Assembly: GCA_021808035.1 (NCBI GenBank)
Contig: JAKBCG010000207.1
Coordinates: 1 to 5,007, forward strand
From: Pseudomonadota bacterium
Lineage (GTDB): Bacteria > Pseudomonadota > Gammaproteobacteria > Steroidobacterales > Steroidobacteraceae
Direction: 5' to 3'
Length of the DNA stretch: 5,007 nucleotides
Made by a program: the position numbers and the translations under genes. The notes beneath the pieces are model-generated. The model saw only the letters and a program-made list of their open reading frames with translations, was not told the origin of the DNA and made no database searches. Numbering within the stretch: the first letter of the stretch is position 1; every line of letters starts with the position of its first letter. Shown here piece after piece: positions 1-5,007 of this stretch.

Positions 1-2
1 CA

Positions 3-551
3 CGCGAGGAAACGCTGCGCGTGCTGTTCGGGCGGCATGCCGGCGCGATGCGCCGGCGCGCCGCGGGAATCGACGAGCGCCCGGTGGTTCGACCGAGCGA
101 GGAGCGGTCGATCAGCGCCGAATGCACGTTCGAGTCCGATCTCGACGACCTCGGCGCGTTGCGCACCGAGCTGGCTCGCCTGGTCGACCGGGTCGGCACC
201 CGGTTGCGACGCACCGACGCCGCCGCGGCGCAGGTCGCGATCAAGGTACGGACCGCGGACTTCGCGACGAACCACCGGCAGCGCTCGTTCGAGCCGGCGG
301 CACGCGACACCGCGACGCTGTGGCGCCTCGCCGACGCGATGCTCGCGCAATGGCTCGCCGAACGACCGCATGCCTCGATCCGCCTGCTCGGAGTCGCCGT
401 GTCGGACCTGGAGACCCGGGCGCAATCCGACCTGTTCGGGCCACCGGAAGCGCGGGCATCACGGATCGACACGACCGTCGACGAAGTCCGGCGACGCTTC
501 GGCGCGGCGCGCATCGTGCGCGCGAACCAGATCCGCAGGGATCCGCGCTGA
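3..551 (+). CDS. dinB: DNA polymerase IV (DinB), C-terminal part, truncated by the window start
   Basis: This is the 3' end of a Y-family translesion DNA polymerase, an error-prone enzyme that copies past damaged template bases. The visible 182 residues begin at the window edge, so the palm and catalytic acidic residues are not seen. Residues 22-27 (AGIDER) match the junction seen in E. coli DinB (GIDERDV). The little-finger domain follows, with a KVRTADF strand near residue 81 and an IRLLGVAVSDL strand near residues 126-136. A QSDLF pentapeptide at residues 141-145 (positions 423-437) fits the QxxLF sliding-clamp-binding consensus. About 37 residues follow it, including VDEVRRRFG, a tail like that of the longer DinB homologs; in E. 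coli Pol IV the clamp motif is at the very C-terminus. The in-frame GTG at 21 is internal, since homology continues upstream of it. The gene ends 41 bp before gspA and is functionally unrelated to it. The family assignment is firm; the exact subfamily is not. Confidence 0.93.
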   Translation, partial: REETLRVLFGRHAGAMRRRAAGIDERPVVRPSEERSISAECTFESDLDDLGALRTELARLVDRVGTRLRRTDAAAAQVAIKVRTADFATNHRQRSFEPAARDTATLWRLADAMLAQWLAERPHASIRLLGVAVSDLETRAQSDLFGPPEARASRIDTTVDEVRRRFGAARIVRANQIRRDPR

Positions 552-572
552 GCGCCGTCACCGCACGCGGCT

Positions 573-581
573 TGGTATCAT
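573..581 (+). promoter_or_regulatory. candidate extended -10 promoter element for gspA
   Basis: TGGTATCAT reads as TGn followed by TATCAT, a good extended -10 hexamer (consensus TATAAT) in a GC-rich gap where AT-rich hexamers are rare. The -35 region at 17-18 bp spacing (around 552-558) is a poor match, as is common for extended -10 promoters. Transcription would begin near 587-589, only about 4-6 nt before the gspA ATG at 593. This is inference from sequence alone. Confidence 0.45.
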
Positions 582-592
582 CGGCAACCGGC

Positions 593-1672
593 ATGTACAC
601 GAGCTACTTCGGCCTCGGCGAAAAGCCGTTCTCGATCACGCCGGATCCCCGCTATCTCTACATGAGCGGGCGGCACGCCGAGGCGCTCGCGCACCTGCTC
701 TACGGCATCAATGAATCCGGCGGTTTCGTCCAGCTGACCGGCGAGGTCGGCACCGGCAAGACGACGGTCGTGCGCACGCTCTTGTCACGGATGCCGGCCC
801 ACGCGGACGTCGCCCTGATCCTGAACCCGCGGGTCACGCCAACCGAATTCCTGCAGAGCATCTGCGAGGAGCTCGGCGTGCCGATCAGCGAAGTGGAGCG
901 GCGCAGCCTCAAACGCCTCGTCGACGCGCTGAACCGGCGCCTGCTGTCGGCACACGCCGCCGGACGGCGCGTGGTCCTGATCGTCGATGAGGCGCAAAAC
1001 CTGTCGCCCGAGGTGCTCGAGCACGTGCGCCTGCTGACCAACCTCGAGACCCCGACGCAAAAGCTCCTGCAGATCCTGCTGATCGGTCAACCGGAACTGC
1101 GCGCGCTGCTCGACCTGCCGGAGCTGCGCCAGCTCGCACAGCGGGTCACGGGCCGCTACCATCTCGAACCATTGACCAGCGCGGAGACGCGCCACTACGT
1201 GCGCCATCGCCTGCGGGTCGCCGGCGCGACCACCGATATCTTCACCGCCGGTGCGCTGCGCGAGGTGCACCGGATCTCCGGCGGCATTCCACGGGTGATC
1301 AACGTATGCTGCGATCGGGCGCTGCTCGGCGCCTATGCCTCCGAGGCACGCAAGCTGAACGCAAGACTCGTGCGGCACGCAGCCGGTGAGGTCTATGGAC
1401 GTCGTTTCGCGCCGGCGTGGTTCGGCTGGATCGCGGCGGCGGTCCTCGCACTGGGGGCGGCGACCGCACTCGTCGGCGGCTGGCAAGCCTGGCACGAGGG
1501 ACCGCGGGATCCCCCGACGACCGCGGACGACGCCGCTCGGGCGATCGGCCCGATCGCCCGCGAGCCGGTCCAATCGCGTGGCGCGGTGCGAAACGGCGGT
1601 CGGTCCGCCGCACCGACGCCCGCACCGTCCCCGAATCCAGTTCGCGGTGCACCGCCGCGGTCCACGGACTGA
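593..1672 (+). CDS. gspA: GspA/ExeA-like AAA+ ATPase of type II secretion, short form
   Basis: This predicted inner-membrane ATPase has 359 residues. In the ExeA/GspA family it works with GspB to assemble the outer-membrane secretin of the type II secretion system through the peptidoglycan. The N-terminus (MYTSYFGLGEKPF, then TPDPRYLY) is the family signature. Walker A is GEVGTGKTT at residues 50-58 and Walker B is VVLIVDEAQ at 127-135. A sensor-1-like strand ILLIGQPEL lies at 161-169 and a sensor-2-like GGIPRVIN at 230-237. One membrane helix spans about residues 275-297. A 60-residue Pro/Ala/Arg-rich tail follows, predicted periplasmic. Full-length ExeA/GspA proteins run to roughly 500 residues and carry a peptidoglycan-binding domain, which is absent here; gspB starts 11 bp later and leaves no room for it. 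The frame is open upstream to 122, but ATG 593 is chosen because family homology begins there. No good Shine-Dalgarno precedes it. MshM and the PEP-CTERM-locus ATPases are similar, but adjacent gspB favours GspA. Confidence 0.9.
   Translation: MYTSYFGLGEKPFSITPDPRYLYMSGRHAEALAHLLYGINESGGFVQLTGEVGTGKTTVVRTLLSRMPAHADVALILNPRVTPTEFLQSICEELGVPISEVERRSLKRLVDALNRRLLSAHAAGRRVVLIVDEAQNLSPEVLEHVRLLTNLETPTQKLLQILLIGQPELRALLDLPELRQLAQRVTGRYHLEPLTSAETRHYVRHRLRVAGATTDIFTAGALREVHRISGGIPRVINVCCDRALLGAYASEARKLNARLVRHAAGEVYGRRFAPAWFGWIAAAVLALGAATALVGGWQAWHEGPRDPPTTADDAARAIGPIAREPVQSRGAVRNGGRSAAPTPAPSPNPVRGAPPRSTD
1538..1560. repeat. 23-bp odd palindrome in the gspA tail
   Basis: The arms at 1538-1548 (CGGGCGATCGG) and 1550-1560 are perfect reverse complements of 11 bp around a single central base, C1549. 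The palindrome lies within codons for the low-complexity periplasmic tail of GspA. It may be a chance product of GC-rich coding sequence, or a protein-binding site; nothing else in the sequence decides this. Confidence 0.6.
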
Positions 1673-1683
1673 GGACCGGCGGA

Positions 1684-2379
1684 GTGTCGTTCATCCTCGA
1701 CGCGCTGAAGAAATCGGAGGCCGAGCGGCAACGCCAGGCGAGCCCGGGCTTGATCGAACCCGCAATCCCGCGTCCGCGCAGCGGTCCGACGCCGCTCACC
1801 ATCGGACTGCTCGCGCTGCTCGGTGTCAATTCGCTGATCCTCGGGATCGTGCTGTTGCGGCGCTCTTCGGTGAGCGCCCCGCCGCGCGCGGGGCCGGCGG
1901 CGATCCCGGCCATGGTTCCGGGACCGACGGCGGTCCGCAGCGAGCGAGCGCGGCCGGACGTCGCGGCGACGTCAAACGGCTCAACGCCCCCGGCACCGCT
2001 CGACGCCGCGGGATTCGCGCCGGAGGTTCCGGTCGGTGCGACCGACAATCCGGTCGTCGCCGAAGCCCGGGCAAGATTGACCGCGTCCGGTACGGCGCCG
2101 TCCACGGGCGCGGACGGCGCCGTACCGGACGACCCGTCGAGTCTCGAGACCTTGCCGACGCTCGCCGAAATGCGCTTCGGCGGCGCCGACGCGCTGCCGC
2201 CGCTGCACCTGGACGTGCATGTGTACTCGCCGGACCCGTCACAACGGTTCGTGTTCATCAACGGACACAAATACATCGCGGGCTCGAGGCTCGCCGAAGG
2301 GCCGCGGGTCGTCCGGATCAGGCCCGACGGCGTCGAGCTCGCCTATCACGGCCGGCGCTTCCTGCTGCCGCGCCGCTGA
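1684..2379 (+). CDS. gspB: type II secretion system protein GspB
   Basis: GspB is a bitopic inner-membrane protein that partners GspA in secretin assembly or stabilisation. The 231-residue product starts with the family's hallmark cytoplasmic segment, SFILDALKKSEAERQRQ. One membrane helix follows at about residues 36-58. A long Pro/Ala/Gly-rich periplasmic linker covers about 60-170. The C-terminal T2SSB domain spans about 171-231, with conserved blocks LDVHVYSPDP (176-185), RFVFING (188-194) and DGVELAYHGRRF (215-226). The start is GTG at 1684, set by the N-terminal homology. A GAGG Shine-Dalgarno at 1671-1674 overlaps the gspA stop codon and lies 9 nt upstream, so gspA and gspB are probably co-transcribed and translationally coupled. 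The frame is open upstream to 1417, but that stretch overlaps gspA and encodes an Arg-rich sequence unlike any GspB. The linker DNA carries a perfect 20-bp inverted repeat. The identification is firm. Confidence 0.93.
   Translation: MSFILDALKKSEAERQRQASPGLIEPAIPRPRSGPTPLTIGLLALLGVNSLILGIVLLRRSSVSAPPRAGPAAIPAMVPGPTAVRSERARPDVAATSNGSTPPAPLDAAGFAPEVPVGATDNPVVAEARARLTASGTAPSTGADGAVPDDPSSLETLPTLAEMRFGGADALPPLHLDVHVYSPDPSQRFVFINGHKYIAGSRLAEGPRVVRIRPDGVELAYHGRRFLLPRR
2084..2131. repeat. perfect 20-bp inverted repeat with 8-nt loop inside gspB
   Basis: The left arm at 2084-2103 (CGTCCGGTACGGCGCCGTCC) is exactly the reverse complement of the right arm at 2112-2131. The loop is 2104-2111. Each arm also contains the self-complementary decamer ACGGCGCCGT (2092-2101 and 2114-2123), so that decamer is repeated directly as well as inverted. 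It encodes part of the low-complexity linker (about residues 134-150), where the protein would tolerate insertion or drift. The mRNA could form a very stable hairpin within the coding region. Confidence 0.9.
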
Positions 2380-2388
2380 CTCCGAACA

Positions 2389-2440
2389 ACCCCGCCCGAG
2401 GGCGGGGCGGCGCGCGCGCCGGGTCCCCGCGACGCGCGGG
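2389..2440 (+). terminator. cluster of GC-rich hairpins after gspB, possible terminator without a U-tract
   Basis: The arms 2390-2396 (CCCCGCC) and 2401-2407 (GGCGGGG) form a perfect 7-bp stem with a CGAG tetraloop, starting 10 nt after the gspB stop. A second perfect stem pairs 2426-2431 (CCCGCG) with 2435-2440 over a 3-nt ACG loop. Between them, 2409-2420 (GGCGCGCGCGCC) is self-complementary. No run of T follows any of them, so a classical intrinsic terminator is not supported. They may slow polymerase, stabilise the gspAB mRNA 3' end, or mark a Rho-dependent end. Confidence 0.4.
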
Positions 2441-2493
2441 ATGTCGTGCGATCGCGGTGGCTTGCGCGAGCGCCCGTCGTTACCATGGAGGGT

Positions 2494-2516
2494 GCGAACC
2501 GTGGGGGTTCGCGAGG
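2494..2516 (+). promoter_or_regulatory. leader hairpin abutting the ribosome binding site of the 2527 gene
   Basis: GCGAACC (2494-2500) and GGTTCGC (2506-2512) form a perfect 7-bp stem with a GTGGG loop. The GAGG Shine-Dalgarno at 2513-2516 starts immediately after the stem and lies 10 nt before the GTG start at 2527. The hairpin could influence ribosome access. A TACCAT hexamer at 2481-2486 is a possible -10 element placing transcription start near 2493, but no convincing -35 accompanies it. Confidence 0.4.
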
Positions 2517-2526
2517 ATCGCATCTC

Positions 2527-3453
2527 GTGGATTCCAGATCGATCATCCGCGCCGCCGGCGCGGTTCTGGTCTATTGCGTCTCGTTGCACGCCGCGGCAGC
2601 GATCCTCGGCGGCACGATCGGCTTTCCGGGAAGCGATGGTTCGGCGATGACCGTGTACGTGTATTCGCTCGACGCCGCGCGATTGCGATCACTGCCCGTG
2701 CGCCGAGGCCAGCGGGAATTCCGTTTCGCGGTGCCGCCGGGCCGATACGTCGTGTTCGCCGCGCCGAACGGCGCGGGCGCACCGGACGTCTACGGCGCAT
2801 ACACCCACTGCAGTGCCAGCGCGCCGCCGGCTCCACCGACGCGCTGTGACGATCACAGCCTGCGCACCGTCGAGATCGAGCGCCGAACGCGTCGCGTCGA
2901 CGTCGCGGTCGACGACTGGTCGTTGAGCGATGCCGATGCGGATGCGCTCGATCGGATTCGCGGTCTGGCGGCGACGCCCGGCCCGCCACCCGAGGGGGCA
3001 CCACGGTTCTCCGAATACCCGGCCGCGGCTGCGACGACCGGCGCGACCAAGGTCGCGGCACCCGCGGCCGCGCGGCTGCGGCGCCTCGCACTCAGCCCCC
3101 GTGATCGCATGAAACTGCGCGACGTGCTCGCCGCCGGCCCGAATTTCGCCGGCGAAGTGACCCTTGACCTCGCGCACTGCGGCGCCCATTGCCTGCGCAT
3201 TCTCCTGCTAGACTGGCGCAGTGGTGGCGTGGTCGAGGTGCCGGACCTCGCCGCGATCGACGACGCGCTGCCATGCCGGACGTCGGAGGCGGTCCTGTTC
3301 CGGCGCGACAGCCGGTTGCTCAGCGTGACCCGGATGCGCGGCCGCGTGATCGCGACCCAGTATTTTCTCTGGGATCCGACGACCGCGTCGCTGCGACTGC
3401 TCGCGGTGTACCCGCGCAAGCCGAGCCAGTACTGCGCGATCGACCCGCCGTAA
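2527..3453 (+). CDS. exported two-domain protein of unknown function
   Basis: No named gene is recognised. The 308-residue product has a likely signal peptide: Arg residues at 4 and 8, a hydrophobic core at about 10-20, then HAAAA, with cleavage near residue 25. Residues about 26-135 resemble a transthyretin/carboxypeptidase-regulatory-like beta domain: GTIGFPG, VYVYSLD, then FRFAVPPGRYVVFAAP, GAYTHC, C-DDH and a closing DDW. A Pro/Ala-rich linker (about 148-185) leads to a second domain at about 190-295. Its GPNFAGEVTLDLAHCGAHC block (204-222), later LFRRDSRLLSV and QYFLWD resemble uncharacterised exported proteins that carry GPNFAGHY and CGxxC motifs, as I recall them. Cysteines at 95/107 and 218/222 suggest disulfides in the periplasm. 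GTG 2527 is preferred because a GAGG lies 10 nt upstream and it puts the signal peptide at the N-terminus. ATG 2485 and the ORF start at 2446 would add polar, Arg-containing extensions. A link to secretion is only suggested by position. Confidence 0.75.
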   Translation: MDSRSIIRAAGAVLVYCVSLHAAAAILGGTIGFPGSDGSAMTVYVYSLDAARLRSLPVRRGQREFRFAVPPGRYVVFAAPNGAGAPDVYGAYTHCSASAPPAPPTRCDDHSLRTVEIERRTRRVDVAVDDWSLSDADADALDRIRGLAATPGPPPEGAPRFSEYPAAAATTGATKVAAPAAARLRRLALSPRDRMKLRDVLAAGPNFAGEVTLDLAHCGAHCLRILLLDWRSGGVVEVPDLAAIDDALPCRTSEAVLFRRDSRLLSVTRMRGRVIATQYFLWDPTTASLRLLAVYPRKPSQYCAIDPP

Positions 3454-3505
3454 CGGGGTGCGTCGCGGCCGCTCGGCGTTGCACGGCGAAGAGTTCATAA
3501 CGACG

Positions 3506-4117
3506 ATGCGAAAGATCTTCACATTGACGATGCGGGGACTGGTCACGGTCCTGCCGGTCGCGTTGACGATATACGTGATCTGGTGGGCGGTTCACTCGCT
3601 CGAGCTGATGCTGCGCCATCTGCTGATCACGTTCGACATCGTGAGCCCCGCGCACTACTGGCCGGGTCTCGGGCTGCTCGCCGGTTTCGTCGTCCTGCTG
3701 CTGATCGGCAGCCTGGTCAACGCGTACGCCGGTCGTATCGTCCTCAGATACTGGGACGAGTTCCTGGGGCGAATCCCGTTCGTGAAGACCCTGTACGGGG
3801 GCTTTCGCGACGTCGTGAGCCTGTTGCCGTCGGGCAGCGGTGATCGGCGCGACCTGCAGCGCGTCGTCGTCGCGCACTTCGGCGAGGTGCGTGCGATCGG
3901 CTTCGTGACCCGTGAAGACGTGCCCGCGGCACTCGCCGCGCGCGACGGTGAGGACCTGGTGACCGTCTATTTCCCGATGAGTTACGCATTCGGCGGCTAC
4001 ACGATCTACCTGCCGCGCCGGCTGGTGGAGCCGCTCGACATCTCGGTCGAGGATGCGATGCGTCTTGCGATCACCGCGGGTCTGACCGCCGCCGGTTCGC
4101 GTCACGGCGCTTCATGA
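3506..4117 (+). CDS. DUF502 family inner-membrane protein
   Basis: This 203-residue integral membrane protein belongs to the DUF502 (COG2928) family, whose biochemical role is unknown; plant COV1/LCV proteins are distant relatives. The N-terminus MRKIFTLTMRGLVTVLPVALT is typical. Two membrane helices are visible at about 9-30 and 54-72. The conserved block GRIPFVKTLYGGFRDV (88-103) follows, then a soluble region and the motif VYFPMSYAFGGYTIYLP (154-170) in the place where many family members have VFVPTTPNPTSG. It ends with LDISVEDAMRLAITAGL (177-193), also family-typical. ATG 3506 is chosen by this homology; a weak GAAGAG lies at 3488-3493, 12 nt upstream. The frame is open to 3458, but that extension has no family support. 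The stop overlaps the next start in ATGA (4114-4117), indicating an operon and translational coupling. The gap from the previous gene is 52 bp with no clear terminator, so read-through from it is plausible. Confidence 0.88.
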   Translation: MRKIFTLTMRGLVTVLPVALTIYVIWWAVHSLELMLRHLLITFDIVSPAHYWPGLGLLAGFVVLLLIGSLVNAYAGRIVLRYWDEFLGRIPFVKTLYGGFRDVVSLLPSGSGDRRDLQRVVVAHFGEVRAIGFVTREDVPAALAARDGEDLVTVYFPMSYAFGGYTIYLPRRLVEPLDISVEDAMRLAITAGLTAAGSRHGAS

Positions 4118-5007
4118 CTCGAACCCCGGGATTCGCGCGAGCGCCCACCACGCGCGGCGATCCGCTCGTCCGGTGGCTCCTCGGGTTCACGCTCGCCGCG
4201 GCGATATGCCTGCCGGCGCGGCAGGGCGCAGCCGCGCCGACCGCCGGCGCGTCGCGGCCGGCGCCGTGGCTCGCCGCGGCGATCGGTTTGCTCGGCACTC
4301 GCGGCGACGCGAACTCGCTCGCCACCGCGGCATTGCTCGGCCGCAGCGGCGCCGGTGCGCTCGCGCTCGCCAACCGCGCGGCCCAGCTCGCGCCGGACGA
4401 CGCGGCGATCGGTTGGGTCGATTTGCGCGTCTGCGCATCGACCCCGGGTTGCGACAGCCGCGGCGTCGCCGCCGCGATGCGCTGGCTCGATCCGGACAAC
4501 GCCGCCGCCTGGCTTCCGACCCTGGATTCGGCGGTCGGCACGCACGACGACGTCGAGACGGACCGCGTTTTGACACACATGGCGCGGGGGTCGAGTGTCG
4601 ATTTCTACTGGAATCCGATCGTCGCGCGCGCGTTCGACGCGTTGCGCGCGATCGCTGCGCGCATTCCCGGCCATCCGCTCGACACCGACGCGGCGATCCT
4701 GGCGGCAGTCGAGCGGGCGGCGAGTCGCCTGATCGTTCCGCCGCTGACCGCGGTCGCGACGGTCTGCCGCGGCTCACGGCCGGGCAACCCCCAACGCACC
4801 GCCTGCGAGAAGATCGCACGGCTCCTGCGTCATGCGGACACGATCGACGCCCAGTACGCCGGTTACTCGATCGGGCGGCGCTTCGCGCGTTATGGAAGCC
4901 CCGGTTACCGCGCCCTCGGCGAAGCGCGCCGCGTGCTCGAGTGGCGCGTGGCGAACGCCGCACGCTTCGACGCGCCTCTGCTGCCGTGGCTGCGCAGCGC
5001 GAACGCG
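4114..5007 (+). CDS. exported TPR-like helical protein of unknown function, truncated by the window end
   Basis: An open frame of 298 codons starts at the ATG of the ATGA overlap with the DUF502 gene and runs to the last base without a stop. It is thus a partial gene. No strong Shine-Dalgarno is present, fitting coupled translation. Residues 20-41 form a signal peptide or membrane anchor (RWLLGFTLAAAIC, then LPARQGAAA). The visible mature part is alpha-helical and Ala-rich. Residues 82-101 (ALALANRAAQLAPDDAAIGW) and 124-138 (WLDPDNAAAWLPTLD) look like degenerate TPR helices with the usual Ala/Pro-Asp turns. Cysteines pair up by spacing at 107/113 and 218/231, suggesting periplasmic disulfides. 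GC bias at third codon positions is strong throughout, supporting coding. I recall similar uncharacterised proteins with LDPDN-AAWL motifs in Xanthomonadales-type bacteria, but give no name. Function is unknown; a scaffold or protein-interaction role is inference from the TPR-like helices. The opposite-strand frames here are shadows. Confidence 0.8.
   Translation, partial: MTRTPGFARAPTTRGDPLVRWLLGFTLAAAICLPARQGAAAPTAGASRPAPWLAAAIGLLGTRGDANSLATAALLGRSGAGALALANRAAQLAPDDAAIGWVDLRVCASTPGCDSRGVAAAMRWLDPDNAAAWLPTLDSAVGTHDDVETDRVLTHMARGSSVDFYWNPIVARAFDALRAIAARIPGHPLDTDAAILAAVERAASRLIVPPLTAVATVCRGSRPGNPQRTACEKIARLLRHADTIDAQYAGYSIGRRFARYGSPGYRALGEARRVLEWRVANAARFDAPLLPWLRSANA

Noticed and set aside
122..592. 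in-frame upstream extension of gspA giving 516 residues
   Set aside because: The extra 157 residues overlap dinB, are Arg-rich and unlike any ExeA N-terminus; family homology begins at the ATG at 593.
785..1573. 262-codon minus-strand open frame opposite gspA
   Set aside because: It lies wholly within the gspA ATPase core, whose Walker motifs read on the + strand; no domain is visible in the antisense translation.
1386..2849. 487-codon + strand open frame across the gspA end, gspB and the following gap
   Set aside because: It overlaps gspB and the start of the next gene in another frame, is extremely Arg-rich with no recognisable domain, and is explained by scarcity of stop codons in GC-rich DNA.
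3206..3214. TGCTAGACT, an extended -10-like sequence that could drive the DUF502 gene
   Set aside because: It lies inside the 2527 gene, almost 300 bp before the DUF502 start, has no matching -35, and falls within conserved coding sequence, so chance is the simpler explanation.
3320..4105. 261-codon minus-strand open frame opposite the DUF502 gene
   Set aside because: The + strand has clear DUF502 homology over the same bases; the antisense product is a charged low-complexity sequence without motifs.
4187..4963. 258-codon minus-strand open frame near the right edge
   Set aside because: It is an Arg/Ser/Pro-rich shadow of the partial + strand gene at 4114, which has a signal peptide, a coupled start and coding-like composition.
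1..5007. search for CRISPR arrays, tRNA or rRNA genes, insertion sequences, toxin-antitoxin or defence genes
   Set aside because: No regular spaced repeats, RNA gene signatures, transposase motifs or terminal repeats were seen by eye; the window is explained by housekeeping and envelope genes.

Overview
The window is GC-rich, gene-dense DNA with every supported gene on the + strand. The protein families (DinB with a C-terminal extension, a GspA/ExeA-type ATPase, GspB, a DUF502 membrane protein) suggest a high-GC proteobacterium, most likely a gammaproteobacterium. No marker here fixes the genus, so that is inference.

Layout: (1) positions 3-551 hold the 3' end of a dinB-type Y-family DNA polymerase IV gene. 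(2) After 41 bp, a type II secretion accessory pair follows: a GspA/ExeA-like AAA+ ATPase (593-1672) and GspB (1684-2379), 11 bp apart. GspA appears to start on an almost leaderless transcript behind an extended -10 element. It also lacks the peptidoglycan-binding part found in full-length ExeA. (3) A 147-bp gap contains GC-rich hairpins and a leader hairpin. (4) A signal-peptide-bearing protein of unknown function (2527-3453) seems to join a transthyretin-like domain to a second, cysteine-containing domain. (5) A DUF502 membrane protein follows (3506-4117). (6) A partial gene starts on the ATGA overlap at 4114 and stays open to the window end at 5007. It is predicted to be an exported, helical, TPR-like protein of unknown function.

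The genes share an envelope theme. GspA and GspB are expected to sit in the inner membrane and help assemble the outer-membrane secretin of the type II secretion system. The three genes after them encode predicted exported or membrane proteins. No core gsp gene (gspC to gspN) lies in the window, so GspAB is either separate from the main operon or linked to it outside the window. DinB is an unrelated DNA-damage-tolerance gene.

I found no convincing novel defence or mobile system, RNA gene, CRISPR array or insertion sequence. The most unusual structural signal is a perfect 20-bp inverted repeat with an 8-nt loop inside the gspB linker. The most useful annotation result is the long partial gene at the right edge.
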